Assembly: GCA_000244995.1 (NCBI GenBank)
Contig: CM001438.1
Coordinates: 2,690,090-2,754,089 of the forward strand
Source of the DNA: Burkholderiales bacterium JOSHI_001
Lineage (GTDB): Bacteria; Pseudomonadota; Gammaproteobacteria; Burkholderiales; Burkholderiaceae_C
Direction: 5' to 3'
DNA length: 64,000 nucleotides
Below are positions 56,024 to 64,000 of the stretch, one piece after another. Every line of letters starts with the position of its first letter. Within the stretch, counting starts at the first letter, position 1. The translations under genes and the position numbers were made by a program. Under the pieces are notes generated by a model. That model was not told the origin of the DNA, ran no database searches, and was given only the letters and a program-made list of their open reading frames with translations.

Positions 56024-57775
56024 TCAGCGCGACGAGGCGACCCGCAGCTTGCCGTTGCCCTTCACGGCACGGGGCTTGGCGCCGGCCTTGGTGGCCAGTT
56101 TCACCGGTGCCGCCTTGGCGCCCCGCGCCCCTTTGGCGCTGGCCACCTGCTTGGCGGCCTTGCCACCGCCGCGCTGAGCCACCATCACCACCCGGCCGCC
56201 ACGGCCCTTCACGGCCACCGTGCGCGCACCGCGGCCGCCCTTGGCCACCGCCACGCCGCGCCCGGCGTGCTGCGGCACCAGCACCACCACGCGCTGGCCG
56301 GCGCGGAACTGGCCGCCTGCGCTCACGCGGTTCAACTGCGCGACCTGGGCCACGCTCATGCGGTACTTCTTGGCCACGGCCGCGACGCTGATGCCCTTGC
56401 GTGGGGCCTTGAACTGCACGCGCTTCATGGGTGGCAGGTCGGGTGCCAGCGCCAGGGACGCGTTGTCGGCCACCTCCTCGTCCACATTCTCCTGGCGGCG
56501 CTCGCTGCGCGGCACCAGCAGGGTGGAGCCGGCCTTCACCAGCATGCGCGGCGGGATGCGGTTCACTTCGCGGAAGTGGGCCTCGCCCATGCCCACCTGG
56601 GCCGCGGCGGCAGCGCTCTTCATGGTCTTGGGCACCACCCAGGCGGTCCAGGTGGCCAGCGGGCCGCGGTGGCGCGACAGGTTGCGCACGAAGGCGTTGG
56701 CGTTGTCGTAGGGCAGCAGCACCTGCGGCGTGCCGGCGGCCAGGATCACCGGCTTGTTCATCTGCGGGTTGAGCTGGCGAAATTCGTCCAAGGGCAACTC
56801 GGCCAGGCGCACCGCGGTGGCCACGTCGATGTCGTTGCCGATGGGCACCGACAGGAAGTAGGGGTGGTTGGCCAGCGGTGGCAGCGCGACCGCAAACTTG
56901 TCGGGCCCGCCGATGATGTTGCGCATGGCCTCCAGCTTGGGCACGTAGTTGCGGGTTTCGTCGGGCATGGACAGGCTGGCGTAGTCCTGTCCCAGGCCGG
57001 CCTTGGCGTTGCGGGCCAGGGCGCGCTGCACATTGCCTTCGCCCCAGTTGTAGGCGGCCAGCGCCAATTGCCAGTCACCGAACATGCCGTGCAGCTTCTG
57101 CAGGTAGTCCAGGGCTGCGCGGGTGGACGCCAGCACATCGCGGCGGTCGTCGCGGAAGATGTTCTGCTTCAGACGGAAGCTTCGGCCGGTGGACGGGATG
57201 AACTGCCACATGCCCGAGGCGCGCGCGCTGGACATGGCCTGCGGGTTGAATGCACTTTCAATGAAGGGCAGCAGCGCCAGTTCGGTGGGCATCTGGCGCT
57301 TCTCGATTTCTTCAACCACATGGAAAAGGTAGCGGCCGCCACGCTCGGTCATGCGGCGCATGTAGTCGGGCTTGCTGGTGTAGTACTGCTCCCACTTGCG
57401 CACCAGATCGCTGTCCAGCAGGGGCATGCCGTAGCCGCGACGCACCCGCACCCACAGGTCGGCGTGGGCGCTGGCGTCGTCGTCGATGCGCGAATCGGGC
57501 CGCAGCGGGTCGATGGGGCGCAGGTCGGGGGGCAACTCGCTCACGGCTTCGGCGGGCTTGGCCAGCGGCTCCAGCGCCTTGGCGGCCACCACCGGTGGAG
57601 AGTTCTCCACCGGGCTGGCCGCAGGGACGCTGGTGCGGATGGGGGTCGGGGTGGAGGCGGCCACCGGGGCCGGGCTGGGGGCGGGCGCCGTGGCGCACGC
57701 CGACAGCAGCAGCGCCAGCGCGCACAGGCTCAGGGTGGGCAGCGACAGGCGCGCGAAGGAGGCAGAGGACGTCAT
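56024..57775 (-). CDS. mltD: Membrane-bound lytic murein transglycosylase D
   Basis: A 583-residue lipoprotein with lipobox LSAC (C27). The SLT domain (about 150-280) has catalytic E173 in LLPFIESAFNPQAMSSARASG and AAYNWGEGNVQRAL. Two LysM-like repeats follow (about 380-430 and 450-505). The last 75 residues are Lys/Arg/Gly/Ala-rich, unusual for MltD. It cleaves peptidoglycan glycan strands in the periplasm. Its ATG overlaps the gloB stop (ATGA), so the two are co-transcribed from gloB. Confidence 0.93.
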   Translation of the reverse strand: MTSSASFARLSLPTLSLCALALLLSACATAPAPSPAPVAASTPTPIRTSVPAASPVENSPPVVAAKALEPLAKPAEAVSELPPDLRPIDPLRPDSRIDDDASAHADLWVRVRRGYGMPLLDSDLVRKWEQYYTSKPDYMRRMTERGGRYLFHVVEEIEKRQMPTELALLPFIESAFNPQAMSSARASGMWQFIPSTGRSFRLKQNIFRDDRRDVLASTRAALDYLQKLHGMFGDWQLALAAYNWGEGNVQRALARNAKAGLGQDYASLSMPDETRNYVPKLEAMRNIIGGPDKFAVALPPLANHPYFLSVPIGNDIDVATAVRLAELPLDEFRQLNPQMNKPVILAAGTPQVLLPYDNANAFVRNLSRHRGPLATWTAWVVPKTMKSAAAAAQVGMGEAHFREVNRIPPRMLVKAGSTLLVPRSERRQENVDEEVADNASLALAPDLPPMKRVQFKAPRKGISVAAVAKKYRMSVAQVAQLNRVSAGGQFRAGQRVVVLVPQHAGRGVAVAKGGRGARTVAVKGRGGRVVMVAQRGGGKAAKQVASAKGARGAKAAPVKLATKAGAKPRAVKGNGKLRVASSR

Positions 57776-58542
57776 CGGTAGTGGTTCTTCCATTCACGCA
57801 GGGCGGCGAAGACGGCCACGCCGTCTTCGCTGGCGGCGCCATGTTCGCGCGCACGGGCCGCCACAGCCGGCACATGGCAGCGCAGGAAAGGGTTGATCTG
57901 CCGTTCCAGCGTGATGCTGGAGGGCAGGGTGGGGTGGCCCGCCATGCGCCGCGCTTCGCAGGCACGCTGGTAGGTGGCCAGGTCGGCATTGCCCGGCTCG
58001 ACGGCCAGTGCGAAGCGCAGGTTGGACAGCGTGTACTCATGGGTGCAGCACACCTGGCTGTCACCCGGCAGCGCGGCCAGGCGCTGCAACGACGCGTGCA
58101 TCTGCGCCGGCGTGCCTTCGAACAGGCGCCCGCAGCCGCCCGAAAACAGGGTGTCGCCGCAGAAGAGCAGCGGCGCTTCGTCGGCACCTTGCTGGACATA
58201 GGCAATGTGGCCGGCGGTGTGGCCGGGCACGTCGATCACCTCAAAGGCCAGGCCCAGCACGGCAATGCGGTCGCCATCGGCCAGCGCTTCAAAAGGGGTG
58301 GGAATGTCTTCGCGCGACGGACCGAACACCGGGCCTTGCAGGCGGGGCCGCAGGTCATCCACACCGCCCACATGGTCGGCATGGTGGTGCGTCACTAGAA
58401 TGCCCGCCAGCGCAAGGCCTTGCGCGTCGAGCGCGGCGTGCACCGGTGCCGCATCGCCCGGATCCACCACCACGGCTTGCGTGCCGTCGTGGAGCATCCA
58501 GATGTAGTTGTCGGAGAAGGCGGGCAGGGCGATCAGTTTCAT
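57772..58542 (-). CDS. gloB: Hydroxyacylglutathione hydrolase (glyoxalase II)
   Basis: A 256-residue metallo-beta-lactamase-fold enzyme with the binuclear metal motif THHHADH (H52, H54, D56, H57) and further ligands in DVPGHTAGHIAY, FCGDTLFSGGCGR and CTHEYTLSNLRFA. It hydrolyses S-D-lactoylglutathione to lactate and glutathione. A second ATG directly upstream (58545) is equally possible. A -10 TATAAT lies at 58567-58562 on the minus strand, inside the divergent methyltransferase gene. Confidence 0.96.
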   Translation of the reverse strand: MKLIALPAFSDNYIWMLHDGTQAVVVDPGDAAPVHAALDAQGLALAGILVTHHHADHVGGVDDLRPRLQGPVFGPSREDIPTPFEALADGDRIAVLGLAFEVIDVPGHTAGHIAYVQQGADEAPLLFCGDTLFSGGCGRLFEGTPAQMHASLQRLAALPGDSQVCCTHEYTLSNLRFALAVEPGNADLATYQRACEARRMAGHPTLPSSITLERQINPFLRCHVPAVAARAREHGAASEDGVAVFAALREWKNHYR

Positions 58543-58543
58543 C

Positions 58544-59392
58544 ATGACGCGCGAACAGGCGATTATAGAGTTGGCCCAGTGGCTCCAGAGCCCCGCAGGC
58601 AGGTACCTGTTGGCCTGGGAACAGGCGCAGGTGGATCGCGAGGTGGCCGATGTGTTCGGCTTCCACGCGCTGCAACTGGGCCTGCCCGAGGTGGACCTGC
58701 TGCGCGCCAACCGCATGCCGCACCGCTGGCTGGCGCACGATAGCCTGGTGGACGTGCCGCCGCTGCAACCCGACAGCAACATGGTGAGCGTTGGTGACAG
58801 CCAGCCCCCGGCGGACCTGCAGGCACCCGCCATCGCCCTGCACTGTGATTTCGACGCCTTGCCCTTTCCCAGCCACAGCGTGGACCTGCTGGTGCTGCCG
58901 CACGCGCTGGAACTGGCGCGCGACCCGCACCTGACCCTGCGCGAGGTGGAGCGCGTGCTGGTGCCGGAGGGGCGCGTGGTGATCGTGGGCTTCAACCCGG
59001 CCAGCCTGTGGGGCCTGCGCCAGCGCATGGGTCGGCTGCAGGGGGCAGCGGCGCGCAGCAGCGGGCCGCTGATCCTGCCGCGCGCGGGCGAATTCATCGG
59101 CTACTGGCGCCTGCGCGACTGGCTGCGACTTCTCAGCTTCGAGGTCGAGCGGGGCCGCTTTGGCTGCTGGCGCCCTCCCTTTGCCAGCCAGCGCTGGCTG
59201 GGCCGCTTCGGCTGGATGGAAAACGCGGGCGACCGCTGGTGGCCGGTGTTCGGCGCGCTGTACCTGCTGGTGGCGGTCAAGCGCGTGCGGGGCATGCGGC
59301 TGGTGGGGCTGGCGCGGCGCGAATCGCTCAAGCCCCAGAACGCGCCGGTGGTGGCGGCCAACCGCCGCCGCCAGGGCATCACGACAGAATGA
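58544..59392 (+). CDS. Class I SAM-dependent methyltransferase-like protein
   Basis: A 282-residue protein of the Methyltransf_11 type. The region [20 protein letters not shown] and [15 protein letters not shown] match motifs II-III after the SAM site, but the usual glycine-rich motif I is not clear, so SAM binding is uncertain. Its N-terminus [20 protein letters not shown] is family-like. It is divergent from gloB with start codons one base apart. rnhA follows with an ATGA overlap. Substrate unknown. Confidence 0.8.
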   Translation: MTREQAIIELAQWLQSPAGRYLLAWEQAQVDREVADVFGFHALQLGLPEVDLLRANRMPHRWLAHDSLVDVPPLQPDSNMVSVGDSQPPADLQAPAIALHCDFDALPFPSHSVDLLVLPHALELARDPHLTLREVERVLVPEGRVVIVGFNPASLWGLRQRMGRLQGAAARSSGPLILPRAGEFIGYWRLRDWLRLLSFEVERGRFGCWRPPFASQRWLGRFGWMENAGDRWWPVFGALYLLVAVKRVRGMRLVGLARRESLKPQNAPVVAANRRRQGITTE

Positions 59393-59844
59393 ACGACATG
59401 AGCCCGACGAGCGACCCCGTGGTCATCTACACCGACGGCGCCTGCAAGGGCAACCCGGGGCCGGGCGGCTGGGGTGCCTTCCTGCGCTGGGGCGATCATG
59501 AAAAGGAACTGTTCGGCGGCGAGTCCAACACCACCAACAACCGCATGGAACTCACCGCCGTGATCCAGGCCCTGGGCAGCCTGAAGCGCGACTGCGCGGT
59601 GGCGGTGTACACCGACAGCGAGTACGTGAAGAACGGCATCACCACCTGGATCCACGGCTGGAAGAAGCGCGGCTGGCGCACCGCCGACAACAAGCCGGTG
59701 AAGAACCAGGAACTCTGGCAGGCGCTGGAAGCCCAGGTGGCCCAGCACCGGGTGCAGTGGCACTGGGTGCGCGGCCACAATGGCGACCCTGGCAACGAGC
59801 GCGCTGACGCGTTGGCCAACCGCGGTGTGGAACGGGCACGCTGA
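59389..59844 (+). CDS. rnhA: Ribonuclease HI
   Basis: A 151-residue RNase H1. The catalytic acids D16 ([15 protein letters not shown]), E54 (NNRMELTAV), D76 ([11 protein letters not shown]) and D140 (NERADALAN), plus H130 ([10 protein letters not shown]), are all present. It removes RNA from RNA-DNA hybrids. ATG 59389 overlaps the methyltransferase stop; ATG 59398 would shorten it by three residues. Confidence 0.97.
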   Translation: MNDMSPTSDPVVIYTDGACKGNPGPGGWGAFLRWGDHEKELFGGESNTTNNRMELTAVIQALGSLKRDCAVAVYTDSEYVKNGITTWIHGWKKRGWRTADNKPVKNQELWQALEAQVAQHRVQWHWVRGHNGDPGNERADALANRGVERAR

Positions 59845-59971
59845 AGCGCGCCGGCGGCCCCGCCGGGCCTGCGGAATTCCCACCCCGTGCCCCGGGGATG
59901 CCCTCATCCCCTGGCGCGGCTTGACCTGACGCAAGCGGATACATTCAAAGGCCCTGCACGTCCCCAAGCCC
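59845..59971 (+). other. Intergenic region between rnhA and the efflux operon
   Basis: It contains GGGGATG-CCCT-CATCCCC (59894-59911), a perfect 7-bp stem with a 4-base loop but no T-tract. A TTGACC and a TACATT are present but only 13 bases apart, too close for a normal promoter. No regulator gene or clear operator is seen. Confidence 0.45.
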
Positions 59972-61189
59972 ATGAACAAGCTGCATACCACCGTCGTCGC
60001 CCTGGCCCTGGCGGGTGCGGGCGGGCTGGCCTGGTGGGTGCAGAACCGGCCTCAGGGTGCCGCCGTGCTGGCGGGTGCCCCAGCGGCTGCCGCCGCGGCC
60101 AGCGGCAGCGCTTCGGCGCCGGGTGGTGGTGGCGGCAGCGGGCCGGTGGCGGTGGAAGTGGCCCGGGTGCAGACCCTGCGCATGGTGGACGACACCCAGG
60201 CCGTGGGCAGCTTGCGCGCCAGCCAGAGCGTGGTGCTTCGGCCCGAGGTGGCCGGGCGCATCGCCAAGCTGGGCTTCGCCGACGGCCAGCGCGTGAAGCG
60301 CGGCCAGATGCTGGTGCAACTGGACGACACCCTGCAGCGCGCCCAGTTGCAGCAGGCCGACGCCCAGGCCGGCATCGCCCGCACCAATTTGCAACGCACC
60401 CGCGACTTGGTGGCGCAGAATTTCGTCAGCCAGAGCGCGCTGGACCAGACCGCCGCCAACCTGGAAGTGGCCGAAGCCCAGGTCGCGCTGGCGCGCGCGC
60501 AACTGGCGCGCATGAAGCTGATGGCACCCTTTGACGGCGTGGCCGGCATCCGCGCGGTGAACGTGGGCGACTATGTGAAGGACGGCGCCGACATCGTGGC
60601 GCTGGAAGACCTGTCGTCGGTGTGGGTGGATTTCCGCCTGCCTGAACGCTACCTGTCGCGGCTGCGCGTGGGCCAGCCTGTGGACCTGGCGCTGGACTCC
60701 CTGCCGGGCCAGGAACTGAAGGCCAGTGTGCAGGCCCTGGACGCCCAACTCGACGCCAATGGCCGCAGCGTGCTGGTGCGCGCCCGCTTGGCCAATCCGC
60801 AGGGCCAGCACGGACCGGTGCTTCGCGGCGGCATGTTCGCGCGTGCGCGGGTGGTGTTCGAGGTGCGCGAGCAGGCCCTGGTGGTGCCCGAAGAAGCCCT
60901 GGTGCCCATGGGCGATCGGCAGTTCCTGATCAAGGTGGTGGACGGCCCGCAAGGCGGCAAGGTGTCGCAGAAGGTGGAGGCGCGCATCGGCGCCCGCGTG
61001 CCGGGCAAGGTGGAGGTGCTGCAGGGGCTGCAGGCCGGCGACACCGTGGTGCTGGCCGGGCAGGCCCGCCTGATGCGTGGCGACGGCTTGCCGCTGAAGG
61101 TGGTGGACCTGAACCGCCTGGCGGCCCCTCGCAGCGCGGCGTCGGCCCCGGCGGCCGCATCGGCCCCGCGCGGCGGCGGCGCGGTATGA
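59972..61189 (+). CDS. RND efflux periplasmic adaptor subunit (MFP/HlyD family)
   Basis: A 405-residue adaptor with an N-terminal membrane anchor or signal (about 5-24, no lipobox). The lipoyl halves are LRPEVAGRIAKLGFADGQRVKRGQML and MKLMAPFDGVAGIRAVNVGDYV, separated by a short helical hairpin (about 115-175); beta-barrel and membrane-proximal domains follow. An Ala/Ser/Gly-rich linker lies at 35-60 and an Ala/Pro tail at the end. It links the pump to an outer-membrane channel, which is not in the window. It is 28 bases before the pump gene. Confidence 0.93.
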   Translation: MNKLHTTVVALALAGAGGLAWWVQNRPQGAAVLAGAPAAAAAASGSASAPGGGGGSGPVAVEVARVQTLRMVDDTQAVGSLRASQSVVLRPEVAGRIAKLGFADGQRVKRGQMLVQLDDTLQRAQLQQADAQAGIARTNLQRTRDLVAQNFVSQSALDQTAANLEVAEAQVALARAQLARMKLMAPFDGVAGIRAVNVGDYVKDGADIVALEDLSSVWVDFRLPERYLSRLRVGQPVDLALDSLPGQELKASVQALDAQLDANGRSVLVRARLANPQGQHGPVLRGGMFARARVVFEVREQALVVPEEALVPMGDRQFLIKVVDGPQGGKVSQKVEARIGARVPGKVEVLQGLQAGDTVVLAGQARLMRGDGLPLKVVDLNRLAAPRSAASAPAAASAPRGGGAV

Positions 61190-61217
61190 CCCTTTCAATG
61201 CGGGCAGGGGTTCAGCG

Positions 61218-64000
61218 ATGAAGATGTCCGAAGTGTCGATCCGCCGGCCGGTGTTTGCCAGCGTGCTGTCCCTGATGCTGCTGCTGCTGGGCGCGGTGTC
61301 CTTCGGCAAGCTGGCAGTGCGCGAGTACCCGCGCATCGACGAACCGGTGGTCACGGTCACCACCAAGCTCACCGGGGCCTCGTCCGAGGTCATCGAGTCG
61401 CAGGTGACCAAGCCGCTGGAAGACTCCATCGCCGGCATCGACGGGGTGGAGATCCTCACCTCCATCTCGCGCAGCGAGCAGAGCATCATCACCGCGCGCT
61501 TCAAGCTGGAGAAGAACCCCGACGACGCCGCGGCCGACGTGCGCGACCGCACCTCGCGCGTGCGCGCCCGCCTGCCCGACGCCATCGACGAGCCGGTCAT
61601 CGCCAAGGTGGAAGCCGATGCCTTCCCGGTCATCTGGCTGGCCTTTTCCAGCGAAACGCTGTCGCCGCTGCAGATCACCGACGTGATCAACCGCATCGTC
61701 AAGCCGCGGGTGCAGACCGTGCCCGGCGTGGCCGACGTTCAGATCAACGGCGACCGCAAGTTCAGCATGCGCATCTGGCTGGACCCGGACAAGCTGGCCG
61801 CCTACCGCCTGACCACCGCCGACGTGGAGGACGCGCTGCGCAGGCAGAACCTGGAAGTGCCGGCCGGGCGCATTGAAAGCCAGCAGCGCGAATTCAGCGT
61901 CACCGCTCGCACCGACCTGAACACCGAAGCCCAGTTCGGCGAAGTGGCACTGAAGGTGGCCAGCGGCTACACCGTGCGCCTGAAGGACGTGGCGCGCATC
62001 GAGCAGGCCGCAGCGAGTGAACGCACCAGCGTGCGCCTGAACGGCGTGCCGGCCATTTCGGTGGGCATCATCCGCAACGCCACGGCCAACCCGCTGGACA
62101 TTGCGGCCGGCGTGCGCGAGGTCATGCCCAAGATCCAGCTGGACCTGCCGCCGGGGCTGAAGGTGCAGGTGGCCAACGACAACTCGCTGTTCATCGACCG
62201 GTCGGTGAAAAGCGTCTACCGCACCGTGGCCGAGGCCACGCTCCTGGTGGCGCTGGTGGTGTTCGTGTTCCTGCGCACGCTGCGTGCGTCCATCATCCCG
62301 CTGGTCACCATCCCGGTCAGCCTGATCGGGGCCTTCGCCATCATGGCAGCGGCGGGTTTTTCCATCAACACGCTCACGCTGCTGTCGCTGGTGCTGGCCA
62401 TTGGCCTGGTGGTGGACGACGCCATCGTGGTGCTGGAAAACATCTTCCGCCACATCGAGGAGGGCTTGCCGCCCTTCCAGGCGGCGCTGAAGGGCGCCAA
62501 GGAAATCGGCTTCGCGGTGGTGGCCATGACCCTGACCCTGGCCGCGGTGTTCGCGCCCCTGGCCTTCACGCCCGGGCGCACCGGGCGGCTGTTCGTGGAA
62601 TTTGCGCTCACGCTGGCCGGCGCGGTGGTGGTGTCGGGCTTCGTGGCCCTGACCCTCACGCCCATGATGTGCAGCAAGCTGCTGCGCCACAACCCGGCGC
62701 CCAACGCCTTCGACCGCGGCATGGAGCGGCTGCTGGTGGCGCTGACGGGTGCCTATGCCGGAGCGCTGCGCTGGGTGCTGGGCCAGCGCTGGATCGTGCT
62801 GCTGGTGATGGGCGCATCGGGGGCGGGCAGCTGGTGGCTGTTCTCCACGGCCAAGAGCGAACTGGCGCCGCTGGAAGACCGCGGCGTGATCATGGCCACG
62901 GTGAACGCGCCCGACGGCGCCACCATGGACTACACCGCCAAGTACCTGCGCGCGATCGAAGCCATGGGCATGGAGTACAAGGAATTCGACCGCGTGTTCG
63001 TGGTGGCGGGCAACCCGACGGTGTCCCAAGGCATTTCCTTCCTGCGCGCCATCGACTGGGAACAGCGCACGCGCAGCACGCTGCAACTGGCGCGCGAACT
63101 GCAGCCGCGCCTGCTGGGCCTGCCCGGGGTCACGGCTTTTCCGGTCACGCCGCCCAGCCTGGGCCAGGGCTTTCGCGAGCGGCCGATCAACTACGTCATC
63201 GTCACCAGCGACAGCTACGACAACCTGGCCAAGGTGTCGCAGCAATTTGTCGCCGAAATGGGCAAGAACCCCGGCTTCATCGGCCCGGACATCGACCTGC
63301 GGCTGAACAAGCCCGAGCTGTTCGTGGAGGTGGACCGCGACCGCGCGGCCGATGCCGGCATCAGCGTGGACCAGGTGGCGCGCACCGTGGAAACCATGCT
63401 GGGCGGGCGCCCCGTCACCCGCTACAAGCGCGAGGCCGAGCAGTACGATGTGATCGTGCAGACCGACGCCGTGGGCCGCACCACGCCCGAGCACATCGAC
63501 CGGCTCTTCGTGCGCGGCCGCGTGGATGTGAATGGCAATGCGGTGATGGTGCCGCTGTCGGCGCTGGTGAAGGTGCGTGAATCGGTCAGCCCGCGCGAGC
63601 TGAACCACTTCAACCAGCGCCGCTCGGTCACCATCACCGCCAACCTGGCACCGGGCTACGCGCTGGGCGAGGCGTTGCAGTACCTGGACGCCACCGCCGC
63701 CAAGGTGCTGAAGCCCGGCTACGCCACCGAACTGAACGGCGTCAGCCGCGAATACCGCGCGTCCAGCGGCGCGCTGGGCCTGGTGTTCGTGCTGGCGCTG
63801 CTGTTCATCTTCCTGGTGCTGGCGGCGCAGTTTGAAAGCTTCGTGGACCCCTTCGTCATCATGCTGGCGGTGCCGCTGTCCATGGTGGGGGCGCTGGGGG
63901 CCATGCACCTGAGTGGGGGCACGCTGAACGTGTATTCGCAGATCGGCCTCATCACGCTGGTCGGGCTGATCACCAAGCACGGCATCCTGATCGTGGAGTT
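61218..64000 (+). CDS. RND efflux transporter, HAE1 family (cut by window end)
   Basis: The first 928 codons of a proton-driven multidrug pump, about 1030-1050 residues when complete. It begins MKMSEVSIRRPVFASVLSLM (first membrane segment); the porter loop follows, and TM4 holds the proton-relay pair D400-D401 in GLVVDDAIVVLEN. The second half repeats the pattern with a segment LGLVFVLALLFIFLVLAAQF. An AGGGG Shine-Dalgarno lies 8 bases before ATG 61218. It resembles MexF/AcrB-like and multi-substrate pumps; the substrate is not predictable. Confidence 0.95.
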   Translation, partial: MKMSEVSIRRPVFASVLSLMLLLLGAVSFGKLAVREYPRIDEPVVTVTTKLTGASSEVIESQVTKPLEDSIAGIDGVEILTSISRSEQSIITARFKLEKNPDDAAADVRDRTSRVRARLPDAIDEPVIAKVEADAFPVIWLAFSSETLSPLQITDVINRIVKPRVQTVPGVADVQINGDRKFSMRIWLDPDKLAAYRLTTADVEDALRRQNLEVPAGRIESQQREFSVTARTDLNTEAQFGEVALKVASGYTVRLKDVARIEQAAASERTSVRLNGVPAISVGIIRNATANPLDIAAGVREVMPKIQLDLPPGLKVQVANDNSLFIDRSVKSVYRTVAEATLLVALVVFVFLRTLRASIIPLVTIPVSLIGAFAIMAAAGFSINTLTLLSLVLAIGLVVDDAIVVLENIFRHIEEGLPPFQAALKGAKEIGFAVVAMTLTLAAVFAPLAFTPGRTGRLFVEFALTLAGAVVVSGFVALTLTPMMCSKLLRHNPAPNAFDRGMERLLVALTGAYAGALRWVLGQRWIVLLVMGASGAGSWWLFSTAKSELAPLEDRGVIMATVNAPDGATMDYTAKYLRAIEAMGMEYKEFDRVFVVAGNPTVSQGISFLRAIDWEQRTRSTLQLARELQPRLLGLPGVTAFPVTPPSLGQGFRERPINYVIVTSDSYDNLAKVSQQFVAEMGKNPGFIGPDIDLRLNKPELFVEVDRDRAADAGISVDQVARTVETMLGGRPVTRYKREAEQYDVIVQTDAVGRTTPEHIDRLFVRGRVDVNGNAVMVPLSALVKVRESVSPRELNHFNQRRSVTITANLAPGYALGEALQYLDATAAKVLKPGYATELNGVSREYRASSGALGLVFVLALLFIFLVLAAQFESFVDPFVIMLAVPLSMVGALGAMHLSGGTLNVYSQIGLITLVGLITKHGILIVE

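Noticed and set aside
59894-59911. Hairpin after rnhA as an intrinsic terminator
   Set aside because: The stem is perfect but neither strand has a T-tract after it, so it is only described as part of the gap.
59921-59943. TTGACC/TACATT promoter for the efflux operon
   Set aside because: The spacing of 13 bases is too short for a sigma-70 promoter.

Overview
The window is a very GC-rich, gene-dense chromosomal segment. Its gene content and order point to a betaproteobacterium of the order Burkholderiales, probably near the Rubrivivax/Leptothrix/Ideonella group. Support comes from the surE-pcm-nlpD-rpoS block, the carAB ... greA ... yhbY/rlmE-ftsH-folP-glmM block running into pstSCAB-phoUBR, the trxA-rho-rpmE2 order, dnaX-ybaB-recR, and beta-type protein sequences. 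I see no insertion sequence, prophage, CRISPR array, tRNA or rRNA gene, and no stretch over 300 bases lacks a gene or a leader.

Layout. 1-2.3 kb: a DUF2917 protein divergent from a LysR regulator, then a crotonase-family enzyme. 2.4-4.7 kb: the peroxide-defence operon ahpC-ahpF, with a candidate OxyR operator and a strong hairpin between the genes. 4.8-8.6 kb: a large bifunctional proline oxidase (putA) without the DNA-binding domain. 8.6-14.6 kb: a sugar-acid cluster (uronate dehydrogenase, lactonase, galactarate dehydratase, HpcH-type aldolase, GntR regulator and a cyclodeaminase-family protein) that reads as the oxidative hexuronate pathway; matching GntR-type operators flank the regulator. 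14.7-17.8 kb: a many-membrane-segment histidine kinase and its LuxR-type response regulator. 18-24.8 kb: quinone oxidoreductase, surE-pcm-nlpD-rpoS, rlmD and a Bax-inhibitor-1 membrane protein.

25-36.5 kb: glcG-like gene, carA (with a long structured leader), carB, greA, a DUF4149 membrane protein, yhbY, rlmE, ftsH (with a near-consensus sigma-32 promoter), folP and glmM. 36.6-43.2 kb: the phosphate regulon pstSCAB-phoU-phoB-phoR behind a Pho-box promoter. 43.2-47.3 kb: an ArnT-like membrane glycosyltransferase, rpmE2, rho (with a long leader) and trxA. 47.5-51.8 kb: two overlapping genes encoding a pseudokinase-HDOD protein and an intact Ser/Thr kinase-HDOD-GAF protein, the least familiar system here. 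51.8-56 kb: the 4.5S signal-recognition RNA gene with its own promoter and terminator, a divergent PurM-like gene, and dnaX-ybaB-recR. 56-59.8 kb: mltD and gloB facing a methyltransferase gene and rnhA. 60-64 kb: an RND efflux adaptor and the first 928 codons of its pump, cut by the window end.

Recurring theme: several housekeeping genes (surE, rlmD, yhbY, rlmE, trxA, the purM-like gene, dnaX) carry a -10-like hexamer 5-9 bases before the ATG and no convincing Shine-Dalgarno sequence, which suggests leaderless or nearly leaderless mRNAs.
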